A program made the translations under genes and the position numbers. The notes under the pieces were generated by a model, which was not told where the DNA came from, did not search any database, and worked only from the letters and a program-made list of their open reading frames with translations. Shown one piece after another: positions 41,585 through 53,685 of a stretch of 64,000 bases of DNA. This DNA is from Vandiemenella viatica (lineage: Eukaryota > Arthropoda > Insecta > Orthoptera > Morabidae), in assembly GCA_031002005.1 (NCBI GenBank), contig JARYHS010009186.1:251687199-251751198 (forward strand), in the 5' to 3' direction. Numbering within the stretch: position 1 is the stretch's first letter; the number at the start of each line of letters is the position of its first letter.

Positions 41585-43160
41585 TTATTTCCTAATTGGA
41601 CAGGAATACCCTAAATAATAGCTCTCAATTGTCTTACCGTCGACGGGATGGGTTGTTTGACAAATGTCCAGTGTTTAAAAATGGGAATGTTAACGATCCT
41701 CAGCATTATAGGCCGATCTCGTTAACTTCAATATTTTGCAGGATTTTAGAACATATCATCTATTCAAATGTCATGTCATGTCATGTCTTGGATGAATGTG
41801 AGCTTTTAAACCCAAATCAACATGGATTCAGATAAGGCCGATGCTGCGGAACACAACTTGCACTTCTAATTCAAGACTTGTGCCGAATTATAGATGAACA
41901 ATCCCAGGTTGATTTAGTTATATTAGATTTTAAAAAAGCTTTCGACACTGTGCCTCAGACTACGTTACTTAGGAAACTTCGCGGTTACAGCATATCAAGG
42001 CAAATATGCGACTGGGTTGCAGACTTTCTGAAGGGCAGAACACAGTGTGTAGTTATCGACGGTGAGCGTTCATCACGTACCGAAGTGAGGTCCGGGGTAC
42101 GCCAGGGAAGCGTGATAGGGCCTCTGTTTTTTTCTCATATAAATTAATGATTTATGCGACATAATAAGGGGGATGAAAAGATTATTTGCCGATGATGCTA
42201 TTATTTATCGTGAAATCAAAATCCAGGAAGACTGCGCTTTGTTACAAGACGATGTTAGGAAAATAATTGCGTGGTGTATAGACTGACAGTTGGAGTTAAA
42301 CGCTAAAATGTGCCCAGTCATGCGTGTAAGTAAAAAGGTGACACCATTTAACTATGAATATACAATTAATGGTACTGTCCTTAGAACGGTAGATTCCGCT
42401 AAACACCTAAGGGTAATAATTTGTTGTGGAATGAGCATATCGAGAATGTAATGGGGAAAGCAAATCGTATGCTCCGATTTCTAGGTCGTAATTTAAACCA
42501 ATGCACTCCGGAAGTTAAATCGATTGCATATAAGTCACTAGTGCGTCCTCACGTGGAATATTGTTGTTCTGTATGGGGTCCCCATCAAAAGGGGTTAATG
42601 GAGGCATTAGAGAGGGTCCAGAGAAGGGCCGCCCGATTCGTGACAGGTATATATAGTTGGAGGGAAAGCGTAAGTGCGATGTTGATAGAGTTAGGTTGGG
42701 AAGACCTGGAACACCGAAGGCGTTGCGCTCGACGGAAGCTAATTGAAAAATTCACGACTGACATATTTCGGAATGACAGCCAGCAAATATTGCTACCAGC
42801 AACACTCATATCTCGGAATAACCGCGAAAATAAGATAAGAGAAATCATGGCCAGAACAGATTCATTTCTGTACTCATCTTTCCCACTAGCGATTAGGGAA
42901 TGGAATAGAAAGGATTTACCGGGCGTGTAAACATAAAATTCGACAGGAGTAGCTTTCGATGAAGCACTCCGTCCATCCTGATCAGGGTAGTCCATGGTTT
43001 TCCCGAATCGCTCCAGACGAATGCTGGGATGGTTCCTCACAATAGCCCGTTGGCGCCTCCTTCCATATCCCGTATATCCCTTCCAAACTGTCACCCTTTT
43101 GGATGGGTGCAGTGCACCCTCCGCCACACACTTTTAGTGAATCGCGGAATAATAATAATG
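41585..43160 (+). mobile_element. LINE-A, 5'-truncated
   Basis: Non-LTR retrotransposon with reverse transcriptase remnant (41596-42930), a ~220-base 3' UTR and an (AAT)n tail near 43148-43157. Inside the UTR, 42965-43040 closely matches the SINE-A body. The tail block GGGTGCAGTGCACCCTCCGC is shared with copies at 1.0 and 51.3 kb. Confidence 0.85.
41596..42930 (+). pseudogene. LINE-A reverse transcriptase, frameshifted
   Basis: Recognisable RT blocks in order: DPQHYRPISLTS near 41700, HGFR then a stop at 41833, motif A LVILDFKKAFDTVP at 41917-41955, motif B GVRQGSVIGPLFF near 42095-42133, then a frameshift, and the catalytic FADD at 42185-42196. The C-terminal part is open (42421-42930) with SLVRPHVEYCCSVWGPH and RRAARFV. 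The endonuclease domain is missing. The family is CR1/jockey-like; an exact clade cannot be set without alignment. At least one stop and one frameshift prevent a full product. Confidence 0.85.
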
Positions 43161-44025
43161 CCACTAATTGTAACGTCTCAGTTAAATTATCCATAGTTTT
43201 CATTCAGGCACTTCAGTGTTTTCTAGCAGTTAGCATAATTTCGTTTTCGTTAGAGCTTTAAGGGTGCGATCCACTCGCGTCACAACAGTTTTTCCCTGTA
43301 GTTCATTGTACACTGCCAGCCCTGCACAGGTCCGGTTCCTGCTAAGGGGTTGGCTCTTCGAGCGCCGATTGGGTAGCAAAAGAGGAAAATAGCGTTTGTC
43401 TCTCGTGTGGCAGTGAAGGTTTGTTTGAATCTCATTTACCGAAAAATTTTCGTTCATCATACGGTTGATAATTTCATCAGTTGGCAGCCAGTTATTGCTA
43501 GCCTTCTATGCTACTCACATTTCCAGATCACCAGAATATTTACCACTGTTCTGGAAATATATGTGAAACCATCCCAAGGATATCATCTACAGTAGATTTC
43601 ACTTCTATTCCATAAATACATTAACATAAAGAAATAAAATCCCATCACACTATGATTCTATTTTTCACACAGTAAAAATTCAGTAATTGATGAATATTCC
43701 ATTCTTCTCCTAATTGTTCGACGAGATAATTGTAAATCATTATTACACTGGTTTCCGAAATTAAAGCAACAAACGAAAGATTTGTAAGATTGCGTTTATT
43801 TTGCCACAAAACAGGTGACAGTAAAGAAGGAACAATGTAAATAATACAGAACGTAAACAACTGCAACATGCAGAACCGTAGACAAAGATGTTCTTCGTTT
43901 TTTCCAACTTAACGGATTTGCACATACATACCGACAACTTGTTAATGTGCTCAGTGTGGTGTGTGACCACCTCTGGTTGCAATACAGGCCTGACAAAGGA
44001 GGGGCCTGCTGTGAATGATATCGTC
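43161..44025. other. Unassigned
   Basis: Short frames on both strands (43230-43460, 43761-44027) have no family resemblance. Confidence 0.4.
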
Positions 44026-44420
44026 AATTTAATTTAATTTAATTGTAATGGAGCACATGCTCTGGTGGCAATTTCAATACACACCCAACTTCCCGCTATC
44101 CTTCACCCACCTACATTTGTCTTCTACAAATTTCAACTTTAAATTCTTTTAACGTTTTCGGTAGGTTATTCGTCATTCCCCTTGGTAACTCATTCCAATC
44201 CCTGACACCCTTACCTAAAAAAGAGAATCTTCCCACACCCTTGTGCCTGAAATCGAGTGCCAGCTTGTGGTCATGGTCATCTTTTCCCTTCCATGCATTA
44301 CTTTTCATACCTACTGCAATATCTTTCCATGCCTCATCGCCAGTATACGCCCTGTACACTCCCATTACCCTCCTCATCCTCCTCCTGTCCTGCATGCTCC
44401 GTTGTTTCCGATTTGCCCAG
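44026..44420 (-). pseudogene. LINE-B, C-terminus and 3' end
   Basis: The 3' end is the repeated ATTTA tract at 44026-44045, with GCATGCTCTGGTGGCAATTT next to it. Coding on minus: MQDRRRMRRVMGVYRAYTGD, DDHDHKLALDFRHKGVGRFS and a WNELPRGMTNNLPKTLKEF end (44111-44400). This is the cleanest C-terminus among the five LINE-B copies. Confidence 0.85.
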
Positions 44421-44429
44421 TATCTTTTC

Positions 44430-46830
44430 ATTCGTTGTGATCCTCTTTGTCTTTATTCATGTGTAAATCCCCTCTTTATTGTGTGTCGTTTGTCTGTTTA
44501 TGGTTTAAATGTTATTTTCATGTCTTTCAATTTTTTAGTTATTTTGTTTTTGTTTTGTTCTGCAGATCATTCAGGGTTATTTATAAGTCTTCCATATCTT
44601 CTCCAACTTCATTGATCCATCCTGCCTGTTGCTTCAACTTCCAAAGTTTTTCTATTATTCTTTTTCTTAACTGGTTTCTGGTGTCCTCGTGATGTGACCA
44701 AGGAAAGAAGTTCTCTTCTTGCGTATAGTATCTGTCATGGGCTCCAGTTTCCCCGTGCACAAACTCATTTGGCACTATCCTCCATTATTCCTGTTTTTGA
44801 TATTTTTCATTTATGCATGCTCTGGCTATTTTTATCTCCACTTTATAACCTTGTCAATTCTGTTTTTCTGATTGACTTTAAAAAGAGTTTTACTTCCGTA
44901 TGTTACCCTGGTTTTTTTGTATGTTGACCACGTTAGTTTATTATTTTGTTAGTTCTTTCTTGCCAGGCAAGTTTTTATTTTTTATTTTTACTTATGGCTT
45001 TACGCCTCGTCGAAGTCTAGGTCATTAGCGGCGGGATGGGACTGGAGGACAAGGTACGGGAAGGAATTCGGCCATGGCCTTTTGAAGGCCGCATCCCGGC
45101 ATTCGCGTGGAGTGATATGGGAAAACCATGGAAAACCCAAATCTGGATGCCCGGACGGGAAATCGAACCGGCGTCTTCCCAAATGCAAGGCCTGAGCGTT
45201 AACCACTCACCTTCCACGCTCGGTGCAGGTTTTTCATTCAAGTAGTATGTTTTAATTTCTATCAGGTATTTAAAATGGTCTACTGTATTTACTTTTCTCT
45301 TGTCTACTGTTATGTGGTTTATTACTAGAGGGTCTGTCACCATAATTTCAGACTTTTCAGAAGACATCAGGAGCACTAAATGAGGTGTAATATATTTAGT
45401 AGACTAATTATTTGTTTTATGGCTTCTTGTTTCTTATAAGCTAGTAACGCTAAGTCGACTGCGAGTTTGTTTGATCGTTCTTGGTTCCTATTTTTATGTT
45501 TTAGGATTTTCCTTGTACCATCCTCTCATCACGTATTCCAGCGCGTAGTTGAAGATCAGAGGTGATAGGCCATCTCTCTGTCTTAGCCCTGTTTTAGTCA
45601 TAAATGGTTCAAATAGTTCTCCTCTGAAATCTACTTTATATTTGGTATTTGTGAGGCTTAATTTGATGATTCTTATTAATCTGGGAAGAAGTCTAACATT
45701 CCTTAATATGTGCAGCATTGAATTTCTGTAGATACAATCATAGGCTTTTTCGAAGTCTACTAAGGTTATGCTTGTTGTTTTTGTCTTCTTTTGTAGGCGT
45801 CATCTATTAGTTTTAAGGTGATTATCTGTTATGGACAGCTTCTCCACGGTCTAAATCCTCCTTGATATTCTCATAGCTCCTGTTCAAGTTGATCTTTGCA
45901 GCGATTGTAAAGAATTCTTGACAGTACTTTATATATGCAATTGTCTGCGTTTGATTTGTCTCCATTTTTATATAATGGATGTATAGTAGTTGTAGTCCAA
46001 TGTTCTGGCAGCTCTTCTCTGTTCCAGATTTTCATTATGCATTGGTGTAATGATACCTTTACTGGTTCAGCAGAATATTTCCAGAGCTCCACATATGTTT
46101 GATCTTCTCCACCTGCTTTGTAATTCTTGAGCTTTCTTAAAGCTGTGAAGACCTCATGTATTGTTGGTGGGTTTATATTTTCTGCTGGTGTTTCTGTTTT
46201 TATTTGAAGAAGTTCTGTGAGATTCTCGCAATTGAATAGTCTGTTAAATATTTCTGCTATGTTTTCTTCATTTTTTAATTGTTATGGCCCATCTTATTAT
46301 TTTGTCTTTTAGCATTAATGTTGGAGAATCATATCTTTGAAGTTGTCTGCTAAATATTTTGTAGTAATCTCGTGAGCTTATTTCTCGCTGTTTGTTTTCA
46401 TCATTAAGAGTCTATCTTTTTGTATTAGCGTTTAACCCTCCTTACCTTAATTACTTCTTTGCTTTGTTGGTTCCAAGTGCGTTTCTTCGGTTTCTTGACT
46501 CTGGTATCTTAACCAAGCTTCTACTTTCTTACCACATTCGTCATTCCACCATTGGTGTTTTTCCTAGAATTTATTGGGGATACTTGTTCAGCTATTTGTT
46601 TCATTTGAGGAACTGTTTCCTCAAGATGAACTGTTTATTTTATACTGCTAGTTCTTTTTTCATATTCCGTGTTATTTCTCATTTTATGTGGGTCATAGGC
46701 TCTCTTCCTTTTGGGGTGGCATCTTTCCTTTGTCAATGGAGTGAATTTCATTTTTATTTTTACCATGTAATGATCTGATCCAGGGTTTGTTCCCCTCAGA
46801 ACTTTTACTTCTGGCATTATTGAACAAACT
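44430..46830 (-). pseudogene. RTE-like LINE remnant
   Basis: On minus, from high to low coordinates: the end of an apurinic-type endonuclease (GSDHYMVKIKMKF, 46635-46817), the RT entry region (HQCIMKIWNREELPEHW and LSRILYNRCKDQLEQEL, 45871-46092), motif B (TGLRQRDGLSPLIFNYALEY, about 45500-45590) and a C-terminal WINEVGEDMEDL (44581-44775). Order and sequence style fit the RTE clade. Many stops separate the pieces, and SINE-A at 44978-45224 interrupts it. LINE-B abuts its 3' side. Confidence 0.75.
44968..45234 (-). mobile_element. SINE-A (tail type A), full length with target duplication
   Basis: Element 44978-45224 with tail, body, B-box complement and head end CGCTCGGT. Flanks GCAAGTTTTT (44968-44977) and GCAGGTTTTT (45225-45234) are a duplication with one change. 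It inserted into the RTE-like LINE. Confidence 0.85.
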
Positions 46831-48179
46831 TTCCACTATGTGCAAGCAAATTTGAATAGACGTAGGAAGAACATTGTACTTAATTTAAATTACGCATTAC
46901 AGTACTACACACAAAACTGTGATCCATTTAAATAAGTAGGGAACACGATTGCATTTATCTATTTTTGTTTGTTTTAGAAATATGTTATAAAAGTATATTT
47001 TTCACCCTTTCCTGAAAAATATTAACAATTTGACATATCAATACATCAATCTAGAACAGATCTAGGCCATATTAACGATCCATTAACTTCTTAATAATGT
47101 CCGTCACTTTCTACGCCTCTTAATAACCATAGCCAGACCTAAAGTGTTAGTACATGATTCATTAATGTAATCGGTTTGTTCAAAGTTTAATGTGAATACC
47201 CGAGGCACATAGTTTGCGAGCGCAAACTTAAACAGTTTGCACCATCAACATATTGAACTTTTTTTAAAAATTAGTCAGTTTCATTGTAATTGTTTGTCAA
47301 TAATCAGAAGCATGCATCGTTTAATTACAGAAATTACTACCCCATTAATCTATAGTTTAACAAATTACGCTGATATTAGACTATGAACACGACGAAGATC
47401 AATTTGGAACTAAGAATAAATTACTTTTTTGTATTGCTCGTATATCCTATTTATATCCGATCAAATTTCTTTAATATTTTGTAACCTGAATTTATATTTA
47501 ATTAAATCCTTTCTGATTGCCCATAGAAAGCGTGGAAATTCAGAAAATTAGTTTAACATTTTGATCGCGCAACCATAACTATCTTCAAAAAAAATTGTTG
47601 GTTAGGTACACATGCCAGGAATTTCACATTAATATTCTTGTATGAAGTACTGGGAAAGAACAACGAAAGAGACGAAAATGATGTCTTTCTGTTAATATCT
47701 GTTGCAAGTGCAAATAACTAAACTATACGTGGAGAGGAAGAGGTATTTGAAATGGGTTCTATCTATCTGCCGAATTGTAAAAAATCTACAATGGCAACTC
47801 GATTTACGTTGTAGCAAAACTACCAAATAATTAACGATTTCTGGATTCGTAACAACCTGACTGCAGATAATTTGAGTAGAACTTTTGTCTTGACGGGTGA
47901 TGACTATCCATTATCTTATATCTTTAAACGAGCAATTTTTGCGAATTTATAGCCTACATATATTTGGTATCTCGGAAACAGCTATAACGATTTGGATGAA
48001 ATTTCATATTTAGATACGGTTTTGCTTTTCAAGTTTATCTAAATAGGTGATTTCTCTTCAAACACGTGATTTACCAAAATCGATCAATTCTTGTATTGGG
48101 TGTCACTAAAGTTGCAGGTACCAGTAAGCCTACGAATATTAGTTAGTTTCTCTTTGGTTAGAGCGACGATGTAATTACA
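46831..48179. other. AT-rich, nothing recognised
   Basis: A long gene-free stretch. GGTATCTCGGAAAC near 47970 and GGTATCTCCGAAAC near 50970 are alike on the two sides of the Helitron, which hints at an older element split by it. Confidence 0.4.
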
Positions 48180-48238
48180 AGATACCAATTATTTACAAGA
48201 ACTGGTGCAGAACCAGTTCTTGTAAATAATTGGTATCT
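48180..48238. repeat. Perfect 27-bp inverted repeat, 5-base loop
   Basis: AGATACCAATTATTTACAAG... (48180-48206) and its exact complement (48212-48238) flank GCAGA. It ends five bases before the Helitron 5' end at 48244. Confidence 0.95.
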
Positions 48239-48932
48239 CGTAATCTATACTATTATAAATCTGTAAGCAAGCTGCGTTTGTAGTGAGGCTTGATCTCTAA
48301 TAACGCAAAAACTACCGCATCAATTTGCATGGTGTTTCCAAATTTTTAAAGCTAATGTTGCTGATCAACATCTGCAGAAGTAGCTAACGACTAATATGTA
48401 CCATGGGAAGAAGAAAGTCAGTAAAAAACTTCAGAAATGTGAAACTGTAGACCACAGATAATTATACACATTCAGACGGTCACTCCTTTCATAAAGAGAC
48501 CTTACAAAATTAAGGATTTCCCTTTTTTTTTTTTTTTTTTTTTTTTACTTCTGCGATTCATTTTTCTGGACCGCAGTACTTCAAAATAAAAAGAATACGT
48601 GAATCAAGTATAATCAGTATTTACTTGAATCGTAACAGGTCTGTTGAATTACGAAAAAGTTGTATTACAAATATTGAAGACGTATTGTCTCTGGTAGACT
48701 GTTATACAGTTTGTCTCTGGAACAAAATTGCTACGTGAATTCTGTACAATACAGCCACAATAAGCCAATACTTAATACGAAATTCAGTTTTTTCTCGAAG
48801 ATCGATGTCTGAAATACAGCTATTATAAATATCAGCAAGTAATAAAACATACTTCTTTCATAATGACTTGTGGGGAATTGCACATATTTGGAAGTACTTT
48901 ATTCGATTAATATGTCTCGTGGCTATAACGTG

Positions 48933-50057
48933 CAAATATAACTAGGCATCCGAAAATTCAGGTACATGCGACTCAAATAATTACATAGAAAATACGGATA
49001 TATTGAAAGAAACTCAAATAAAAAAATTTCAGATCCTAATGCTACACCGCGTAAATTATAAAGCTAAAAGAATCGTCCCTTTGGCCTATAACAAAGCATA
49101 TCAGCTGTCATCACTGTCCAGGTTGCATTTCAATCGATTTACAACTTGCGATAATTTTGCCACTCAGAAATAATTGCTTGAGTTACATGCACATTAGTAC
49201 ATATACTGTACCGTGATCCATTTTGACATTTTTGAATTAATTATATCTGACTGAAATAATGACAATAATGATACGACGGTTTGAAACCAAGATTAACTCC
49301 AATTCACGTAAATTTCTATTTTAAAGCAGGAATAATTGATGGCGTATCAACATAAAATAAAAACCAATATCCAAACAGCAAAAATAAATAAATCAGAAAA
49401 AATTGAGATGCTGTGATTATTGGTAACGAATTTTTATTTCAAATATAACTAGGCATCCTAAAATTCTATTCTACACCGCGTAAATTTTAAAACTAAACCC
49501 GTTATGCCTGATGCTAAACAAAACGAGTCAATTGTCATCTGGTCCAGGCGGTTGTTTCGCCAGGTACTTACATGCGACTGAAATAATTCCATAGAAAATA
49601 CGGCTATATTGAAAGAAACTTAAATTAAAAATGTTTCATATCCTAATGCTACACCGCGTAGATTATAAAGCTGCAGGCATCGTCTCTTAGGCCTATAACA
49701 AAGCATCATATCAGCTGTCAGGTTGCATTTCAAGCGATTCACAACTTGCGATAATGTTGCCACTCAGAAATAATTGTTTCAGTTACATGCACGTTACTAC
49801 ATAAACTGTACCATGATCACATCTCGACATTTTTGGATTAATTATATCTGACTGAAATAATGACAGTAATGATACGACGATTTGAAATCAAGAGTTGCTC
49901 CAATTCACGTAAATTTCTATTTTAAAGCAAGAATAATTGATGGTGTATCAACATAAAATAAAACCAATATCCAACAACAAAAAATAAAAAACAACAAAAA
50001 ATAAATAAATCAGAAAAAATTGAGATGCTGTGATTATTGGTAACGAATTTTTATATT
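48933..50057. repeat. Tandem duplication inside the Helitron
   Basis: Unit 1 (48933-49439) and unit 2 (49440-50057) both start CAAATATAACTAGGCATCC and end TTATTGGTAACGAATTTTTA. Unit 2 has ~110 extra bases near its start, itself a diverged partial copy (CTACACCGCG...). A smaller duplication follows: 50088-50175 resembles 50315-50415. Confidence 0.85.
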
Positions 50058-50434
50058 TCAGCACACTTCCAAGAGGGCTAAGTCGTAGATTACTTCTATA
50101 TTTACATAAATTTATGGCACCGCGGTTATGTTGCAATCCTCGGTATCCACATTTAAAAATAAACTTTTTTTAGTTAAGTATCATGGAAAGAATATTTTTC
50201 ATTAAATCCACAGATACATCCTTAACAAAGCTTATACCTAGCTATATAATCCCAGGCAAAGTTTACACATAAAATCGCCAAAAAAAATTACACATAATGA
50301 TTATAATATCAGCTTTCTTAACGTTACAACTGTTATATATCCATTTAAATTTTCGGTACCACGGTTAACGTGGAATCCTCCATATCAGCATTTAAAAATA
50401 TTATGTTTTAGCTGAGTTAAATATTGCTTTCAGA

Positions 50435-50647
50435 AATAATATTCGGCTAAATGAGAGTGAAATAGACCGACAACATCGTCTGCAACGTCAAAGAGAACTA
50501 GATGAAATAGCTAGAGCAAATGAAAGTAACCTGCACCGAGAAAAGCGATTGACCTATAACCGGGTTCTATACGCTAAATCCATAGCTTCTGAAAGCGCAC
50601 AGAAGAAAGAACGTCGTTTGAACCGTGAAAGCCTTTCTAAACAATAA
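50435..50647 (+). pseudogene. Helitron-type basic-repeat protein end
   Basis: A 70-codon open stretch ending in TAA with no ATG start: NNIRLNESEIDRQHRLQRQR, then ELDEIARANES and KERRLNRESLSKQ. The repeating (R/K)xxRL..QR..E pattern is characteristic of the arginine/glutamate-rich repeats found near Helitron and PIF1-helicase-like ORFs of arthropods. It is too short to be functional and is cut off upstream. Confidence 0.55.
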
Positions 50648-50936
50648 ATGTTTATACTTCGCACAATAATTACAACCACCAAGTTACTACTGTTAATTTT
50701 TCAGGAACCTTTTCTACTATTGAATCAATTGCATCATGTTAAAATATGAATAAAACAACTCTCTGACATCAGTATGAAAACCGAACCTAACGTATTAACC
50801 GAAATTAAACGAAACTATTCAGAATACATTAACAGTTCATGCCTTTCCACGTTAATGTCTGATAAGAGAATAAAATCGGTAAATAATTTCTACACCTGCC
50901 AAGGCACGCGCGCGTGAAGCAGCGGGCAAATGCTAG

Positions 50937-51302
50937 TTACATTATAAAAACGTGCATTTTGTGTATCTGGTATCTCCGAAACGATTTTTTTCTAATTTAG
51001 CATTAAACGTTATCTCGTAGAATTTTAAGGTACCGCTAAGATGAGGCGGCCTTATATATTTCCGTAAAGTGAAAATCAATAAAAACCGTAATATAGCCGA
51101 TTATTTAAAATAAAATTATAAACTATGTGAATTCATTAATTTTTTTTATGAGCAACTCTTGTATATAGGTAAAATTAATTTATCATAAATTTCTCAAGGA
51201 TTCAGATGAAATCTTGCATACTGAACAGAAATCGAAAGATAGGTCACCCAGGTATGAAGGTATTAAGCTGGATGATAACTCTCACAAATTGTGCCTTGGA
51301 TC
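50937..51302. other. AT-rich, nothing recognised
   Basis: Possible continuation of an element split by the Helitron (see 47970). Confidence 0.35.
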
Positions 51303-52060
51303 TTTATTGTTATTATTATTATTACTCCGACTAAAGGCGTGTGCATTGCACCCATCCAAAACGGTAATAGTTTCGAAGGCATGTACGGGATATGGCAGGT
51401 GGTGTCCATTGGCTATTGTGGCGAACCATCCCGGCATTCGTCTGGAGTGATCCGGAAAAATCACGGAAAGCCCAGACCAGGATGGCCGGAGTGCTTTATC
51501 GAGAGCTACTCCTGTCGGATTTTAAGTCTACTCGCCCGGTAAATCCTTTCTATTCCATTCCCTAATCGCTCGTGGGAAAAATCAGTACAGAAATGAATCG
51601 GTTCTGGCCCTGATTTCTCTTATTTTATTTTCGCGGTCACTCCGAGATATGAATGTTGCTGGTAGCAATATTTGTTTGCTGTGATTCCTAAATAAGTCAG
51701 TCGTGAATTTTTCAACTAGCTTCTGTCGAGAGCAACGCCTTCGGAGTTCCAGGTCTTCACAACCTAACTCCTTCAGCATCGCACTTACGCTTTCCCTCGA
51801 ACTATATATACCTGTCACGAATCGGGCGGCTCTTCTTTGGACCTTCTTTAATGCCTCCATTAACCCCTTTAAATGGGGACCCCATACAGAACAACAGTAT
51901 TCTAAGTAAGGACGCACTAGCGACTTGTATGAAATCGATTTAACTTCCGGAGTGCATTGTTTTAAATTACAACCTAGAAATCGAAGCGTAAGATTTGCTT
52001 TCCCAATTACCGTCTAGATATGCTCATTCCACGACAAATTGTTGCCCCTAGGTAATGTTA
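51303..52060 (-). pseudogene. LINE-A, second copy (C-terminus and 3' UTR)
   Basis: On minus the coding part includes RPYLEYCCSVWGPHLKGLME, RRAARFVTGIYSSRESVSAM and ENKIREIRARTDSFLY (51582-51917), nearly colinear with 42550-42880. The 3' UTR (GGATGGGTGCAATGCAC in complement) and the (AAT)n tail at 51303-51325 follow. The SINE-A-like UTR segment is at about 51425-51490. Confidence 0.85.
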
Positions 52061-53203
52061 TGTCTTGGCTCATGTCTCCAAGGGACCACATCACTACATG
52101 ACTGAGTATTGTAGAAAAAGGGACGAGCCTGTGAACCGCGTAAGGAGATCTGCAGGTGCGTCAGGGGGTTCAGGTGCGCAAGCTGTTCGAGGAGCAGTCC
52201 CTGGCCTGGTATTATCCACAACAGATTGTTGTTGCTCTGCTTGCTCGGTGCTGCTCATAATGCAAAACTTGACATCCCGCCTGCTATGCTATGCCGCTCC
52301 CCTCGGACACACAAATCACCCTCGCTTCTGCACATTACCTGTTGCCGTTATTGCTTTCTTGGTGACCCGAGTTCCTCTTGCTAATTATCTTGAGGTCTAC
52401 AATTAGGTGCGGCCAGTCGACGGTAGCAGGGTTTTTGAAACTTCTAGCACCACGTATCCCTACTAAATTTCCCAGACAATGACGAACCCCTTTAAAATTG
52501 GCTTAATATTTTCTTTTTAAAAAATAAGGATTTTTATCTAAAAAAGTAATACAGTCACAAGAAGCAGTATGTTATTGATTAATGTGACGGATGGACTTGA
52601 TTCTTGTAGCAAGTCGAGTCGATTTTAGGAGCAATTTTGGTAATTTTCAATCTCAATTAACCACGCAATTTACACGTTGGAGACAGCTAGTCAGCCGCCA
52701 TAACGTGAGGTCAACTGGTAAACCCCTAAGGGTTCGGCTACCCTCCTTTGAGAAATCCTGGACTATAGGAATTTCTTCTTCACTTATTATTAACGTGTTG
52801 AAACTCGTGTATCGAACCATTATTTATAAAGACATTATTTATAGACTTGTAATTAGAAGATGTAGCGGTTTAAATAGTTGCATGGTTATGAGAGCTAGTA
52901 TGTTGACAGACACATTCCTGTTCGGTAATAACTAGCGTAGCAATCTAAACCGACTGTTTGCGTACAACAGAACTAGCTGTGCGCTAAAGATCGGCTTTTG
53001 AAAGACAATGGAACAATCGAGAAGCCAGCGGGAGAAGTTGACTGCGTGTAAATCAGAAACTAAACAATAAAACAACGTTATTCGATGGAAAATGTGCGAA
53101 ACGGACATAAAATGTTAAAAGAAATCATTTAAATGCTTTCGAAAGTACTTTGAATGAATTAAATAAATGAAACAAGTTAAGTAACGACTCGTACCCCTGG
53201 GGG
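52061..53203. other. Unassigned
   Basis: Overlapping frames at 52065-52406 (plus), 52094-52258 (minus, 54 codons, MSSTEQAEQQQ) and 52591-52935 (plus) lack any recognisable domain. They could be relics of the LINE's neighbour or nothing. Confidence 0.35.
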
Positions 53204-53330
53204 TCTCCATTAATTACGTGAGGTGTTTTTCGGAAAACCCTACATTCCCCCTCTCCCCCCCCGCCACCCATGGTGAGATGTGAAATCTTGAGAAACCCCC
53301 CACTCTCCTACTGACTACCTCGTAATGTTT
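53204..53330 (+). mobile_element. MITE end related to 20.9 kb
   Basis: GGGGGTCTCCATTAATTACG followed by TGAGGTGTTTTTCGG and a C-rich core resembles one half of the MITE at 20885-21005. The opposite end could not be found. Confidence 0.5.
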
Positions 53331-53685
53331 TTTGAGATGTCATTCGTAGACCATTTCTTAGCTCTATTGTTCTTCAAGCCATTAAAAAAGTGACGTGAGA
53401 TTACTGCCTAAACAGAAGACTATCATGGCTTGGTCACGTACACCTAGGATTCCCAACCTCAGGCCTGCGGTCTGGAAAGTAAAACCTCAAAAACCTCTGC
53501 AAAGGTCTCATTGATGGTAATTAAACTGTGTTACTTCTATCATTTACGTTTAAGTATCTATTGTAACTATAGGCAAGTATTATGTGGCTCGCAGGCTACG
53601 TTAAAAGTAGAGTAGAAATTGTGGCCCATTAGATAACTGTGACCCATCTCCAAAGTTGGTGGGGCAGCCTTGCTGCACGTCATGC
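53331..53685. other. Nothing recognised
   Basis: No coding or repeat signal. Confidence 0.35.

Larger units (their letters stand above)
48244..50936 (+). mobile_element. Helitron, 2.7 kb
   Basis: The 5' end TCTATACTATTATAAATCTG follows an A. The 3' end CTAG (50933-50936) precedes T, with AGCGGGCAAATG just upstream as in the other Helitrons here. It holds a Helitron-type coding scrap (50435-50647) and a ~500-600-bp tandem duplication. A T26 run is at about 48521-48546. No Rep or helicase domain remains. Confidence 0.75.

Noticed and set aside
46392..46778. 128-codon plus-strand frame
   Set aside because: Antisense shadow of the RTE-like LINE, which has clear endonuclease and RT motifs on minus.
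48933..50057. CRISPR-like direct repeats
   Set aside because: There are only two long diverged units with no regular short repeats and spacers, in a eukaryotic transposon context.
52094..52258. 54-codon minus-strand frame starting MSSTEQAEQQQ
   Set aside because: Protein-like composition, but too short and without neighbours or signals; kept only as a note.
52591..52935. 114-codon plus-strand frame
   Set aside because: AT-rich, no recognisable motif and no supporting gene signals.
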